A stretch of DNA of 64,000 nucleotides from Gibbula magus (Eukaryota; Mollusca; Gastropoda; Trochida; Trochidae). The notes under the pieces are model-generated. The model made no database searches and had not been told where the DNA came from. It saw only the letters and a program-made list of their open reading frames with translations. The translations under genes were made by a program, and so were the position numbers. Positions 37,201 to 49,926 of this stretch are shown here, one piece after another (the first letter of the stretch is position 1; every line of letters starts with the position of its first letter). The DNA lies in contig OW388303.1 in NCBI GenBank assembly GCA_936450465.1, positions 11,625,021-11,689,020 of the forward strand, read 5' to 3'.

Positions 37201-40200
37201 TAATCATAATCTGATATGGATGGCAGCTGAAAAATAAAAATGCTGGATATCTAACGAACACTTGTGTCCATTATATTAAAGAGAGTGGCCAATACGAATG
37301 GTTGAACTGGCGTCTAATCAAGCAAATATGACATTCCTTACTCTTCTTCTTCTTGTCAACTTGTATGAGAATTTACTACCTTAAATACTACTCACCCTGC
37401 ATGGCCTGTACCTCAACCGGAGTGCCAACGTTTTCCTCCATGGTGAAGAAGGTCCCCACCTGTTTGCCCTTGACGCTGTTGACGATAGCGTTCTCCTCAC
37501 AACCGTTACAGATCACGACAGACACGCCCAGCTTCAGTGCCCATGTTGCTGCATTCACCTGGCGGGAGATCGACACTCAACTTCATTTTGCAAAATATGT
37601 TTAACCATGTCAGCAAAATGATAACTTGATGATCCTGGTATTCAACATGTACAAATTACGTGTTTAACCCTGTAATGAACAAACAAATTAAAACTTCATG
37701 AATTCTGAAACTATCAAAAGTACATTTGCTACAGTAAATGTATATGCAAAGTTTGCATAGCAGATTTATATTCTGCTCAATATATCCAGTTGGATAGACA
37801 GAAATAGCAATGTATATATGTAAGGTATAGTATTTATTGTATCACATATTTGAGTATTGAAAGACATTTGTTAGGATAAGTTGTCCCTGAGGTCAAATAG
37901 AAGGACACACATCTTTATTAAATATTAGCTTGAAAATTAGACAGAGAAACTGTAATCTCTTCAATTTACCGGTAAATGGAAACTTCAGCTAGTTAACAGC
38001 CAAAAACAAAAGTTAACCTGCTGTCAGACAGATCTTATAATTCATACACTGTTTTTATCCAAAAATACACACCAGTGAGAACAAACATTTAAGAGAAAAC
38101 ACCCACCTTTGATTCCATACCCCCGAGACCGACCCGTGACTTCTCCCCGAATATGAGTCCCGAGTCGGAATAGAGTGGAGAGTATGTGTGAATGAGACGT
38201 GACTCCGGGTGACCTGGGGGACACGTGTACAACCCGTCTACGTCCGACATGATAATCATCAGGTCCGCACCAATCTCCACCGACAGTCTCGCAGCTAGGC
38301 TGTCGTTATCCTTCACGCTAATGATCTAGTGGAACAGGAGAGAGAAGATGAATCGTTATCCTTCACGCTAATGATCTAGTGGAACAGGAGAGAGAAGATG
38401 AATCGTTATCCTTCACGCTAATGATCTAGTGGAACAGGAGAGAGAAGATGAATTCTGTTTTCGTTGTTTTTTTCAATTTTCACAACTTCAAGCTTTTTTG
38501 GATCGAGAGATAAGCCAGCTTCCCCTGCATGGCATGATTTGCGTCAATCATTGTCACTAATTTTAAGCCTTCCTGTATTTCGCTGCTTTTGTGCCAGTTT
38601 GCACTATCACGAGTAGGTGAAGCATATGCTGCTGTGCTGGCACAGAAAGGATGAAGAAATGCAGCAATACTCCAACTAGCCAGTGATGGAGACTGGCGCG
38701 ATTTCATCTTTGCGGGGAAAGTTGGAGATTTAATTTTCGGATTTATGAGAGTATTTTTTTTGACAATTAAGCAGTTGGTGGAAAGTTCTAGGATAAGTTT
38801 CCTTGTGATCTAGATTTGAGCATGGTTTAACCAAGTCCCAGAACAAAATTATTAATTCATTGAAAATTATTGTTATTATAAAAGTTTTATCAACTGTTCA
38901 ATTTATTTTCATTATTCTTTATGTAAGTGTTTGGTGTCTTTTAACTTTAGACAGTGGTTGATCACTTTACGAAATGTTAATGTCCCCCCTTGAAGATACC
39001 TTGATCTGTCTTACCGGTGTTTAGCCAAATTCTGAGAACTATTCCAATGCTATAAAGAAGTTTCACTTGTCTATTCAAAGATTTATAATTTTTAACTATC
39101 AATTCTATGAAAGAATGAAATAAGTACGTCTTGAAGTAAGAAATTGAAATCAAGACGAAACATCTGTTGGCTAGCCCTATAATGTACAGTTATTATGTAT
39201 GGATTACATTAATATAAATGAAACATGATATAAAATATTTCTAAAATCTCATAATAAATAAATATAATACAAATACAAGTTATCAAAGCTGTCAGATTAA
39301 CTGGTGAACATACAAAACTTTAACCTTCTGACTGCTAAGGTGAGATTGGGCTGTTCAAACTTCTCATGAACTCAACATTAGATATAGGGAATAGACGCGG
39401 GGGCATGCTCAGCTGACCTCTTGTCAACATTGACAACAAAATCATCTCAATTACAATCCGTTACATAAACCAAGCAAGTGATGTCTTTATAGTTTGATAA
39501 TGAGCACAACCGAGACTGGGAAGATGACAAATGTTATACATAGACATTTTTGGAAAAGCCAAGTGAGTGCAAATTTAAGTTTCACAAAAATCATAAATCC
39601 CCAGTTTTAAAAAGATTGTTGGAGTAGTGATATGCCAATATGCTGAAGATGCAAAGTTCATCATTGTTGAGAATACAAATGCATCACGAAACAGTCAGAT
39701 GGAACTTCACTAGATGTGATGTGGAGTCTATCTATAGCTGATGAGAATATAGCCAGGCTTCTAATCACATTGGAATGATTCTATCTCAAACTTGAGGCAT
39801 AAGAACAGGTCCATTTACCGTAGTTTTGATGGTCTGTCTTGCTTATAGCCTCAGAACATTCAACAATAGGAATGTAAGAGTTTGAGTCCTGTTTGAGAAT
39901 ATAACTGAACTTGAGAACTCTTGAGAAGAAGTCTTAAGAGGTTATATCTGTTACATCAATGTTTTATCACAGAAAATAGCATTGTTGCCAAAAAGTGACA
40001 TATTCTTCCAGAAACTAAAGGCAAGGTGAGAAGCAAAAGTGACATATATCCAGAAGACAAAAATAAAACTGAACTATTGTACAATTAGGAAATGAAAATG
40101 CATGCATAATACTACACCATTTACAACAAGAAACAATTGAATTTTTTTTTAATAAGATATTAATTTTATTAATTTCATTCTAAGCTAAAAGCATTATCAA

Positions 40201-43200
40201 AGTATAAAGAATAGGTTGTGAATTTGTTAACCTCATAACTGCAGGAATGCATTTATATATGACACCAAAGTTTCAAACCTCAAATAGAACACAGACTTTT
40301 ATGCCTGTGAATATTAAATCTGTGCCATTAGCATTTAATTTCAGTCAAAATGAAAATATTCATGCAATAAACACATCATCAGAATAAAAAGCTTGAAGTT
40401 CAATGTGATAGCCATGCATTTTATGCAAATAATAATAAGTAATTGGATGAGCGGCAGGGATGCAGATTCAAATTTTTGCCAGTCGGACATTTCATTTTTG
40501 ACCCAAAAAGACAAACCCAGAAGTAAAATTTCATCATTTATAAATATTATTCATGTACAGACTGAAGGCTCAAGTTTTTTTGCAACAAATCAGGATTCGC
40601 TATTTCTAGCCAAGAATACATTCCACTTGTAACAGAGATTATGTGGGAAGAAATGAGTTAACTAATTTGTGTGGAGTTAGAATGAGTAAAAATGAAACAA
40701 TGAAATCATGCAGGATTGTTAAGCTACTGCTTTAGAATTCAAATCCATTCCAAATTTTCAGAATACGTCTTAGTTTTTTTCCATTCAATTTCATCTGAGG
40801 TTCATAAGGTGTTAGAAGCAGTTGTGAGGGAAGGTGTATGACAGGAAAGTAGCATCAGCAGAACCCACATGCAAGGGAGGATGACATACCCCCGCCAGAT
40901 CCTTGTCTTGTTCTGGGGGTGGAGCCACGGCATCATTGGCGTTCAGGATCGGTACAATATTCAACTTGAGAAGTTCACTCAACGTCCCACGCAGATTCTT
41001 ACGACTTTCATCATTGTAGAAGTCAGGCTTTGTCACAAGCACCTGCAAACAGAAATGTTTTCATATCTGTTGAATTAGTTTCAAACTAGATTAGCGTTTG
41101 CGGGACACCGCAAAAGCAGAGCAGATCCGAAACTTAGGGTCTCGCCTTTCCCTGTTCCGCCTTCTCGTCAGCATCAATAAAATGGGAATTCTTTTTAACA
41201 AAAATTTGTTCATTATTCGAGTTATTACTTATCATCACTGGGGTCACTTTTCACAAGTTTGATCTTAAAACCTATTTCTTCTTTCAAAATTTTATCAAAG
41301 GATTTACGTGGCTTTAACCAATATCTCATGACCTTGACCTTGACCATCAATGATCACTTTTCATCGCGTATCACAATCACGTAATGATTCAAAGTGTTAA
41401 TAGTTCAAATAAGACATTTTCGCAAAAGCATGCTAAGTTGTGACCTCGCTATGACCTTGACCTTTGATGGATGTTAGCGAAAACCTTTTCAAATCTTGGC
41501 CTTTCTCCATAGTTGATATACACCAAATAAGAGCCTGATAGCACAAATATTTTTCAAGTTATCGTGTTTACAAGGATTTTTTTAGAAATTTTCAGAACTT
41601 GTGACCTTCACCTTTGACCTTGAATATGAACATGTCAAAATAATTCCCCAGGAATATAAGTAAGAAGTTATGTATATGACGTGTTGATACCTCCTTGGAA
41701 AGAAGTTATTTAGTGATTTCAGAACTGGTGACCATGACCCTATCTTGTGACCTTGACCTTTACAATCGCGGCGGCGATGGAAACTGCGCAAAAACTGATA
41801 GCAGCTCCGACTTAGTCGGAGCTGCTAATTATTCACACGTAAAACTATACAGACACCATATCATATAGGTTTCTTATACTGACTGTTGTAGCGACTCCTT
41901 AAAGCATCCAAACATACATTTTGTCATTTCAATATTCAACTAAAAGTCATATATAAAGACTGTTCATATCATTATGTTAAACCGGTCAATTACACCTTTG
42001 TTGTGTCTGGTTCCTAACCGCTCATTATAGCAAACACGTCTCTCGGTATCAATATACTCCTACAATATTGGTGACAAAACCAGATTACATTGTTTGTAAT
42101 CAATGCCAATTTCAGAGATATCCTTATGAAAGTTAACTATGAAAGTGTTTTGAGTTTTCAGACAAGAGCCAATTAAGCAAAACAATAATTAAGTTGCCTC
42201 GCCTGTGCCGTACGAACTCCATACTGCATGAACATGGCCTCATACAGGGACATTAGTCCACTTTGTCCCGCGGCAGCACACGCTCTCGGCTCCAGGATCG
42301 GGTGGCCCTGTAAACAGCATTATAAATTGACTTTTCAAAACAGTGTATTAAAGGTACATCCATTGTGTTTCATAAAATTTATTTGGCTGAAATACGCGCC
42401 AACATACAATATGTGCTGATTTCAGTTAAAGAATTTCACTCAACTTGCATATACTTGCCCAATAGCCAAATATATCATAATTACTAGTTTCTAATTAAAA
42501 TCGAGACATCAATATACACGTAAAGAAACGGAAACTACACGTCCAATTTACATACACAGTAGTTACAAGACCTATTTAACATTATCAACCCAAAGTTGTC
42601 CTTTTGTCTGGTCTAAATAAGTTTCCAAAATTACGTTTGACTAATTGATGTGAGCCACATGCGGTGCATTGTCTGGTTTTCATTCAGAAATCAATACTTT
42701 TACCTTTGTATCATCACTATACTGATGAGACTTTAATCAAAATGGACATTTTTGGCAACACTCAGTACTTCTCAAAACATTAACATCAATTATAACGTTT
42801 GGCATGGATGTACCTTTAAAATACCTTTGGTCTACCAATAGATAGTCTCAGTGCTGTAAACAGCATTTTAAAGACAACGTTCTAATCTTTGGTCAGAAGA
42901 TCCAAAACCTGACAACCTGGGTAGCAGACCATTTTACTACCATCAGTTTTATCCTGAGTTCTTAAAGGGACGGTACAACAGGTGAATCTCTCTGTGGAGA
43001 CGTTATAAAGGGATAATCATAGAATTATTGAAAATCCCTTGACTCACATTTCACATAATTCACATGTTACCTCCTTTGAGAAAATTGCAATGCCTAGATC
43101 CAACGATTTCCTAAACATTGGCTACAGATACAAACAGTGTTTCAATTGCTCGCAAAATGTCAGACGGGAATTTAACGAACAACAAGATTGTTTGGACCAG

Positions 43201-46200
43201 GATTATTTCAGATCAGCATATGGTCATAAATAACAACTCTTTCAGCATTAAATCTTTGAATAATTGCCTAAACCGTCTTCATATAAATAATTGCCTGCCT
43301 TGCATAATCGCTGGGTTAAACTTAGCAAAAGTACATAAACTAATGGATATCTCCTTTTTAAAAAATAATTCTGGCTTAAGCATACATTGGCGAAGTTTAA
43401 TCTCATGACATGCACTTTGTTTACAATATCCACAGTTGAAAACATACTGCAATGATGATTTGGTTATGATATTTTAAAACTGCATATGGCTTTGAAACAA
43501 ATAATTGCCTGCCTTGAATAATCATTGGGTCAATCGGTCTTTGAAATTAATAATTGCCGGGCAATTATTCAAGGATTTACGGTTAATATCGTAGAAAATA
43601 ACAATAACGTACCCTGATATTCTCCCTCTTGACGAGCGTCTCTCTCATGCTCATAGACATGATGATTTCCTGTTGCAGCTTCTGTTTCCCGAACGCCACC
43701 GCACCGCTCGTCACCATCAGCATTTGTCTCCCTTGGTTCTGTAACTCGGACACCTGTAACACGAGTAGGGAATTAGATGTGTGTTGAATTGGACGAGCAA
43801 ATCAGACATGAGTACTCCTGAAAAAAAATTGCACAAAAGGGAACTTTATTATGACTGTCACATCTATCACGGTGTGGAGCACAGTGGTGTAGTGGTTAGT
43901 GTGCTTGCCTCTCACGCCAACGGCCTGGTTCGAATCCCGGTGGAGACACCAAACATTTGTGACCTGGGTCTTATACTGTGTTGTGTCCTTGGGCAAGGCA
44001 CTTCATCCACATTGCACTCAGTTCACCCAGCTGTACAAATGGGTACCTGGACATGGGAATGTATGGATCTATACGGTCGCGCAGAGCGCTTCATAGGCAG
44101 CACTGAAAGTATGATTCCTTCAGGGTAATAATTGTGTAGCGCCTTGAGCATGCATTGTGCAATGATATGTGAGCATTATAAATATACTATTATTATTTTT
44201 ATTATTATCAAAGACTTTAAAAACATTCAGGACTTTCAACTGAGGTGAGGTGAGTTGGTGGTGATGGATTCAAGATTATTCTACTTGCACCAAAGGGGTT
44301 TTGACTGGGATTTGGCTAGTTGATAAAGGAGGTTGACTTTTATGTGGGGTTGACTTACCGTATACAGTATACAGTAGTATTATTACTGCAAGGCATAAAT
44401 CAGCCAGTAATGGAGAATGGCAAGAGTTCTGCCTTGTGTTGAAGAAAGCATGCAACAGTTACATCACCGTGATTATATGAAACCTGCGACCTTCAACTGG
44501 AGTGGATGGTACTGGGTTGAAAAGGAAATTTGAACTCAGTTTTATGTGTTTTATGGTAAGCGATAATTTACACTGTAATCACATAATTGTTTTTTATTTC
44601 TCATTGAACACAACTCAATCTTAATTTGGCTTGATAACATTTCATCAATCCATTTCTCATTTAGCTTAATGCCTTGTATAATTAAAAGATATTCTGTTTT
44701 GCCTGCGTGACAATGTACCATATTTCTTCATATCCTGTTTTATTTTTAATTCTTGATAAAACATTTGCATATACTTAAAGGGGCAGTAGCACGTTTTTTC
44801 GCTTAAATAAGTTGATGAAATGTATTTGAAAAATAATTTCACCTATAGTAAAACATCCTTCCCTCTTCGGAAAATAAAGTTTAAAATGAGTGTACTTGGT
44901 TCGATAAAGCCATTGGCATCGTTTTTGTAATACAAAATAATAAATTGTGTTCACAATAAAATGGCCGCCATGCAATATTTGCTTTATACGCAAAATACTT
45001 TTTACCACTACAGATAACTGGTTTGTGTAATAAAATGTTTTACCCTCTAAAGTTAATTTAAATGACATAAACTATCTTTATAAATGGGAAATTTGAAAAA
45101 ATAAATTTTGCAAAACATGTGCTACTGCCCCTTTAAAAGCCATGTTTACATTTCTAAGCTCGAGCTGCTCTCTCAAAATAAATGTTAAACTGTCATTTTG
45201 ATGATACGGTAACTCAAGAACAAATCCCCTGTCAATAAACCCCTCTGGATGAATAAAGGTTACAAACTGAGAGATGAGTATTAAATGCACATTTCAGAAG
45301 CAGAAAGTATATATATTCTTTATATACAGGTATACTGACATTGATTGTCTTGACTTCAACAAGAAACAATCAAAGTGAGAACCTTATCACATGATGACCT
45401 AACTTGCTCCATACAATTCCACACACATAGTCGACCTACTCATTTTGTACTGTGAACACACAGCTGACAGATAGTGTCCCAGAGGACTTTAGCACTTGCT
45501 AGGTTAAAAAGTACTCAGTAGATACTAGAAAGTCTCCAAATGTTTATATCCTTAGTCCATTTTAAAGGCACTGTAGCACACCGTTCTTTCTGAAATAAAA
45601 TGCTTTCACAAAAAGGTAATGGGACAAAAGTGTTACAATTGGCTAATAATACTCCTGAATCAATAACAAAGAGTTCTAAAACAAATGAAGGCCTACTGGT
45701 CGGTTAAGCCATGTGAGTCCATTTCCCTTCGAGCAGCAATTTAAGGTGTTCATATTAAAATGGCCACTCGAAGCTAGCAACATGTAGCGATACTTTTAAA
45801 CACTCAACAGTAGAGTTACTACTAGAGTTTATGTACAATGATGGAATGGTCAACCATCTTGCCGTCCCAACATTCAAAATCGCATGAGATCTACAATTTT
45901 ACCTTTCAAACTGAAGAGTTCCACAAAATTGTCACTTTATTCGTCACAACATTTTGTTCCAATACTGATAATTGTTTTCTATGTATATGGCTTCACGCAG
46001 TCTGATTAAAATCGACCTTGTTCCGAGGAATAAAATTTGTAACATAATATATCTACCGGGATACGAACAGGTTCTGTAGATTCCTTGCCACAAGGTCTGA
46101 GAACATCCCGTATAGGCGTGTGTTCCGAACCAGTTTAGCGCAGCCAAAGCCCAGTCAAATAGCTGACCAATCACATCACAGTATTTAAACGGTTGCTGTT

Positions 46201-47344
46201 TTGAAAGCATTCGGAACAGACAAAAGGATAGCTGTTTGGAGTTATCTGCCCCTAGCTTCTCGCACCGAAAGCATTTGTTGGGCATCTTTTGATTGGCTAC
46301 CTGGATTGCGCTCGAACACGCGAGTCTACGGGCTGTAATCAGACGGTTTGGCGTGGAACCTACGACTGATATGAGTTCGTATCCCGGTAGATGCACTATT
46401 TTGCAATTTTTATTCCATGGAAAACTGTCGATTTTAATCAGACTGTGGCTTCACGGGTCATGCTATGAATTTTACCCTCTAATGTAACAATATATTGTAT
46501 AAATTGTAATTATAAATAGCAAATTTCTTATTTCTTAATTCTTATGACTTACAAAAGGTTCAGAAAGTACCAATATTTGGCCCACATGCACAAAGTTCTC
46601 TTGGTCAGAGGTGAAGGAAACTATAATAACCACAGGCTTAGGCTCTTAGGTTGCCTTAGTCTAAATAGGCTTTTTGGGAGTGGGACCAGATTTGCAACTT
46701 TGGGGTACTTTCATACCATATTTCCCGGAATAGACAAAAGGTCTTGAATAGATGCCCAAGGTACGACCATTTGAAAGAAATAGACATAGGGTCTCATAGA
46801 TGCCGGAGGTATGACCAATTGAAAGAAATAGACGCTGGGTGTTGAATAGCTGCCGGGGATATGTCATAATGACCATTAGAAATAAATAAATGTAGGGTCT
46901 CAAATAGATGCCAGTGGTATGAATATTGAAAGAAATAAACGCTGGGTCTCGAATAGAGCTGGGGGTACGACCATTTGAAAGAAATACACACTGGGTCTTG
47001 AATACGTTAGATACTGGGGGTACGACCATTTGAATAAAATAAAATTAAAAAGACCAGGGATTAATATTTGAATTGTAAATAGAGAATCTCACCTGCTCCA
47101 CGATGGATGCCAGTCGACCCAAAGCGATACCACACTCATCCTCTCTTGTTATAACCGCACTGCCAAGTTTCACAACAATCTTTTTGGCTTTAGTCAAGTC
47201 TCCCCTAACTCCAGCATTTTGATATCGGACGTCTGTGAAGGAGAGACTTCGCTTTTGGTCAAGTCTAATTTGGTGCCCACACAATACACAACACTGGGCA
47301 TGGATTCGAACCACAGACTTTGAGTTCCTCACAACCTTCAACAT
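31212..47344 (-). CDS. ALDH18A1: ALDH18A1 / P5CS, delta-1-pyrroline-5-carboxylate synthase (14 coding exons)
   Basis: Exons, all in phase: 47344-47093, 43753-43613, 42307-42203, 41042-40890, 38325-38107, 37558-37396, 36909-36766, 36275-36058, 35725-35588, 34819-34624, 34197-34076, 33697-33511, 32970-32875 and 31414-31212; 778 aa (human about 795). After a basic leader comes the glutamate 5-kinase domain ([51 protein letters not shown]). The gamma-glutamyl phosphate reductase domain follows ([44 protein letters not shown]). The catalytic Cys is C588 in [15 protein letters not shown], and the end carries [14 protein letters not shown]. The enzyme uses ATP and NADPH in mitochondria to turn glutamate into the semialdehyde/P5C for proline and ornithine. 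The exon 3 donor is GC, not GT. The exon 4-5 junction lacks the extra residues of the long mammalian isoform. Confidence 0.96.
31548..31700. repeat. 70 bp tandem duplication in P5CS intron 13
   Basis: GAGATTCTTTAGAGTTACTA (31548) and GAGATTCTTAAGAGTCACTA (31618) start two 70-base units, both containing AGCTAATTTGTAGAGGTGG. A third partial start follows at about 31688. The sequence to about 31960 looks like part of an unidentified repeat. Confidence 0.7.
32202..32332. repeat. palindromic foldback in P5CS intron 13
   Basis: ATTAATTAAGTATTTCCGCA pairs with its inverse ending TACGGAAATACTTAATTAAT. Arms of about 58 bases are near perfect. Tandem ATTGGCCCAGTTTG words follow at 32508-32572. Confidence 0.85.
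35321..35525 (-). mobile_element. tRNA-derived SINE on the P5CS sense strand, intron 9
   Basis: On the minus strand, GGTGGCAGGATAGTGCAGTG, GGTTAGTGC and AGGTCCAGGTTTGAA form the tRNA-like head; GCGGTGTTAAACCCCAACTC ends the body. Same family as 17964-18257. It begins about 60 bases after the exon 9 donor. Confidence 0.75.
38304..38453. repeat. 50 bp x 3 tandem duplication covering the P5CS exon 5 acceptor
   Basis: CGTTATCCTTCACGCTAATG starts copies at 38304, 38354 and 38404. Each unit carries, on the minus strand, a pyrimidine tract, TTCCACTAG and the first 22 coding bases of exon 5. Only the copy joined to the rest of exon 5 gives an open frame. Confidence 0.95.
38454..40880. other. P5CS intron 4, no further gene seen
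   Basis: AT-rich intronic DNA between exons 5 and 4. Short open frames show no domain. Confidence 0.5.
41086..41828 (-). mobile_element. Helitron-like non-autonomous element in P5CS intron 3
   Basis: The minus-strand 3' end has the TTGCGGTGTCCCGCAA hairpin, then ACGCTAATCTAG|T, matching the end at 17463-17466 in LETM1 intron 8. The other end carries an AGCAGCTCCGACTAAGTCGG hairpin. The body holds several TGACCTTGACC words. The 5' boundary is approximate. Confidence 0.5.
42352..42815 (+). mobile_element. TTAA MITE (AGGTGCATCC family), 45 bases from the P5CS exon 3 acceptor
   Basis: TTAA target duplications at 42348-42351 and 42816-42819 flank AGGTACATCCATTGTG and its imperfect inverse CATGGATGTACCT. 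Internal sequence matches 52264-52752. TTAA duplications point to the piggyBac/Kolobok type. Confidence 0.8.
43871..44210 (+). mobile_element. second tRNA-derived SINE family, in P5CS intron 1, antisense to the gene
   Basis: The tRNA-like head has TAGTGGTTAGTGTGCTTGCC and GGTTCGAATCCCGG. A conserved-type SINE body follows (GTGTCCTTGGGCAAGGCACT, CCAGCTGTACAAATGGGTAC), then a LINE-like 3' end and a TATTATTATTTTT tail. Confidence 0.8.
44779..45132 (+). mobile_element. TTAA MITE, AGGGGCAGTAGCAC family, intact
   Basis: TTAA at 44775-44778 and 45133-45136. AGGGGCAGTAGCACG begins it and GTGCTACTGCCCCT ends it; 354 bp. Copies at 49573 (inverse), 51731 and 13066. Confidence 0.9.
45566..46535 (+). mobile_element. 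TTAA MITE, AGGCACTGTAGCAC family, split by a MULE-like MITE
   Basis: TTAA then AGGCACTGTAGCACAC. The body matches 51607-52838, for example GATGGAATGGTCAACCATCT. It is interrupted at 45998-46445 and resumes at GGTCATG. The right end is decayed. Confidence 0.65.
45998..46445. mobile_element. Mutator-like MITE, 448 bp, perfect 10 bp target duplication
   Basis: Starts CAGTCTGATTAAAATCGACC and ends GTCGATTTTAATCAGACTG, with inverted repeats extending about 85 bases. TGGCTTCACG flanks it at 45988-45997 and 46446-46455. It lies inside a TTAA MITE. A 9-11 bp duplication with long inverted repeats is typical of MULEs. Confidence 0.85.
46728..47035. repeat. degenerate minisatellite, six units of ~48-58 bp, P5CS intron 1
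   Basis: Units read roughly GAAATAGACGCTGGGTCTCG then AATAGATGCC...GGTACGACCATTTGAAA. It ends about 55 bases from the exon 1 donor. Confidence 0.8.
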
Positions 47345-47363
47345 CTTGCAGGGTCACAGTTTC

Positions 47364-49389
47364 TGGAATAAGAGAAATTTAGGATTTCAAATAAAATCAA
47401 ATGAAAATAGTCCATTTGTATTGCCAATATCGATATGAGAAAAGAGGGAGGTCTGGAACAAGTTTTTAAAATCTCTCTTAGCAATAAGAAAGTCGTCATT
47501 ACCATACTTTCGACTAGCTTAGAGCTAGGAGAGCTTCAAAAATCTGGATCCTGAATAACAACTCTTTATTGTAGTCAGACACAGCTGTTTTACTTTGCAC
47601 TTACTTATGTATCAAATATATACATATTCCAAAACATCATGTCTGTTCACAATAAAGAAACTGTAATCCAAACATTTTGCTTTTCTAATATATTCCACTT
47701 GCAAAGCCCTCAAAATACTTAATAATGTGCTTTACACACATATCTGTAATAGCAATCAAGTTTCAGGCATAACACTACCATCACTTATTACCAGGTATTT
47801 GAATAAAAAGCTTTTCACAGATAACAAACTTTTAACAATATTTTAAGGGAGTTATTCAGTGTTTATAATCTAAGTTTTAATCCCTTTAATCTCTCTACTT
47901 TGCCCTGTTATGCATAAGGTCATCATCCTTTGTAAATTATGTCTATTTTTCTGAACTTCACTAAAAGGGCAATGTTAGCCTCATTTTAAATTTCAAGTTT
48001 TAACTTAATTAATCAGTCAGATTAACAAACTTCTGTAGGAGGTCACCAACCAGTGTTAAACAATGCCCAATATTGTTGAACTTCACTGACATTGCTATCT
48101 TTAATTGTTAGACTCGTGTTTAAATCTCAGGTTTAGTCCCTTCAATCTCTCATATTAGTCAGTAAATACACCGGGTCACCATCCATTGCTAAACGATGGC
48201 CATTCTTGCTGAAGTTCAGATAGTGCTATGTTGTTAAGATACATGTTAAACCTCAGATTTAACCTTATCAAATAGATTAATCAGCTTATGAAGAAGCTCA
48301 CCATCCAGTGATAAAGCTGGCCTTTTTTGATTCAAAATAATTTCAATGACATTGACGACTAGCAATGATTGGTGTATTATTCTTTTTCAGACATGTAATA
48401 CAATTTATTGTACATTCATCATGACAATTATTTTATGTATTTTGTATCCTGGAGCGGCATTGACATAAGCGTCAGCTTGTTTGCCAATCCGGATCCATTT
48501 ATGGAATAAATATGTTTAAATCACAAAGCTGGCCTCTTCTTGCTGAACTGACAGCGCCATGTCATTAAACTCATGTTATGTTATGTTCTTGAGATCATGT
48601 CATTTAGTCATGCTTCCATATTGACCTGATAAGACCAAGGCAGAACATTGCTCTAGTTATGGTATTCTAACCATGACACAATTGAAATCCTTCTCAAGCA
48701 AAATTATCCACCATAATATCGTCATTATGACCTACACGATAGTTTGTTTCAAGGCTTGAGATTAAATTTGGATGAAATTATAAAATTTGGACTCTCTGTA
48801 TTGCTGAAACATCAAATTTGTTAAGGAAAAATGATCTTGGATTTAGGATAGTTTTCTTTTTAAGCTATGTATAACTAAAGTAAGAAAAACATTGCATTTT
48901 GAGATGTTCATAGGCCAGTGTCTAAGTTTCAGGACACTGTCAGCAATTTCACTTGCTAAATTTTGGCAAGTAATAAACAGAAAACTAAACTTCCTTCCAT
49001 ATAATACCATTTTTATTAAACTCGTGAATTATTTGGTATCTAACTTGCCCCTCGCTCATTTTATATTAAATCATCAACTCGTTTAATAAAAATAGAGCCA
49101 TGGGCTCTGTAGCTCATCAGGGTTTATATTGTTTGATGACGAAGACAGAAATATATTGTCTCAATATAATGCACAATCCTTAGCCCTGAGAAATCTTAGT
49201 CTTGAAATTGAGAGAGAGCACTCAGCAAGGTCAACACACAGGAGATTATGCAATATGCTGACCCCTTGGCTCTGGTTACGAGGCAGCTGTGCTTTTACAG
49301 CCAAATTATGTAATCACCTCTGCCTTGCACTAAACACTGGCAGCACTGATCTAACTGTATAAGGCTTAGAGAGAACAGGCAATGTGATG
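47364..49389. other. 5' intron or upstream region of ALDH18A1, no gene seen
   Basis: AT-rich. A minus-strand TTCCAG|AAACTG acceptor at 47363/47362 sits 18 bases before the ATG, so this is probably the intron to a non-coding first exon. Confidence 0.45.
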
Positions 49390-49536
49390 CAGTCTGATTA
49401 AAATCGACCTTGTTCCGAGGAATAAATAATCAGACGGTTTGGCGTGGAACCTTCGAATGATATGAGTTCGTATCCCGGGAGATGCACTATTTTGCAATTT
49501 TTATTCCACGGAAAACCGTCGATTTTAATCAGACTG
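49390..49536. mobile_element. internally deleted MULE-like MITE, 147 bp, perfect 10 bp target duplication
   Basis: Same ends as 45998-46445. CAATGTGATG flanks it at 49380-49389 and 49537-49546. Confidence 0.9.
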
Positions 49537-49572
49537 CAATGTGATGAATCTCATGGTACATAGTACAATTAA

Positions 49573-49926
49573 AGGCGCTGTAGCACGTTTTCTGCAAAAT
49601 TTATTTTTTCAAATTTCCCATTTATAATGATAGTTTATGTCATTTAAATTAACTTTAGAGGGTAAAGCATCTCATTACATAAACCAATTATCTGTAGTGG
49701 TAGTAACTTTGTTGCGTATAAAGCAAAAATTGCATGGCGGCCATTTTATTGTGAACACAATTTATTATTTTGTATTACAAAAACTATTCCCATGACTTTA
49801 CCGAAACATGTACACTAATTTTAAACTTTATTTTCCGAAGAGAGAATGTTGTTTAACTGTTGGTGAAATTATTTTTCAAATACATTTCATCAACTTTTTT
49901 GAGTGAAAAAACGTGCTACTGCCCCT
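49573..49926 (-). mobile_element. TTAA MITE, AGGGGCAGTAGCAC family, inverse copy
   Basis: TTAA at 49569-49572 and 49927-49930; 354 bp. It is inverse relative to the 44779 copy, ending CGTGCTACTGCCCCT. Confidence 0.9.

Noticed and set aside
46661..47029. A 122-codon minus-strand frame
   Set aside because: It is a translation of a degenerate ~50 bp minisatellite in P5CS intron 1.
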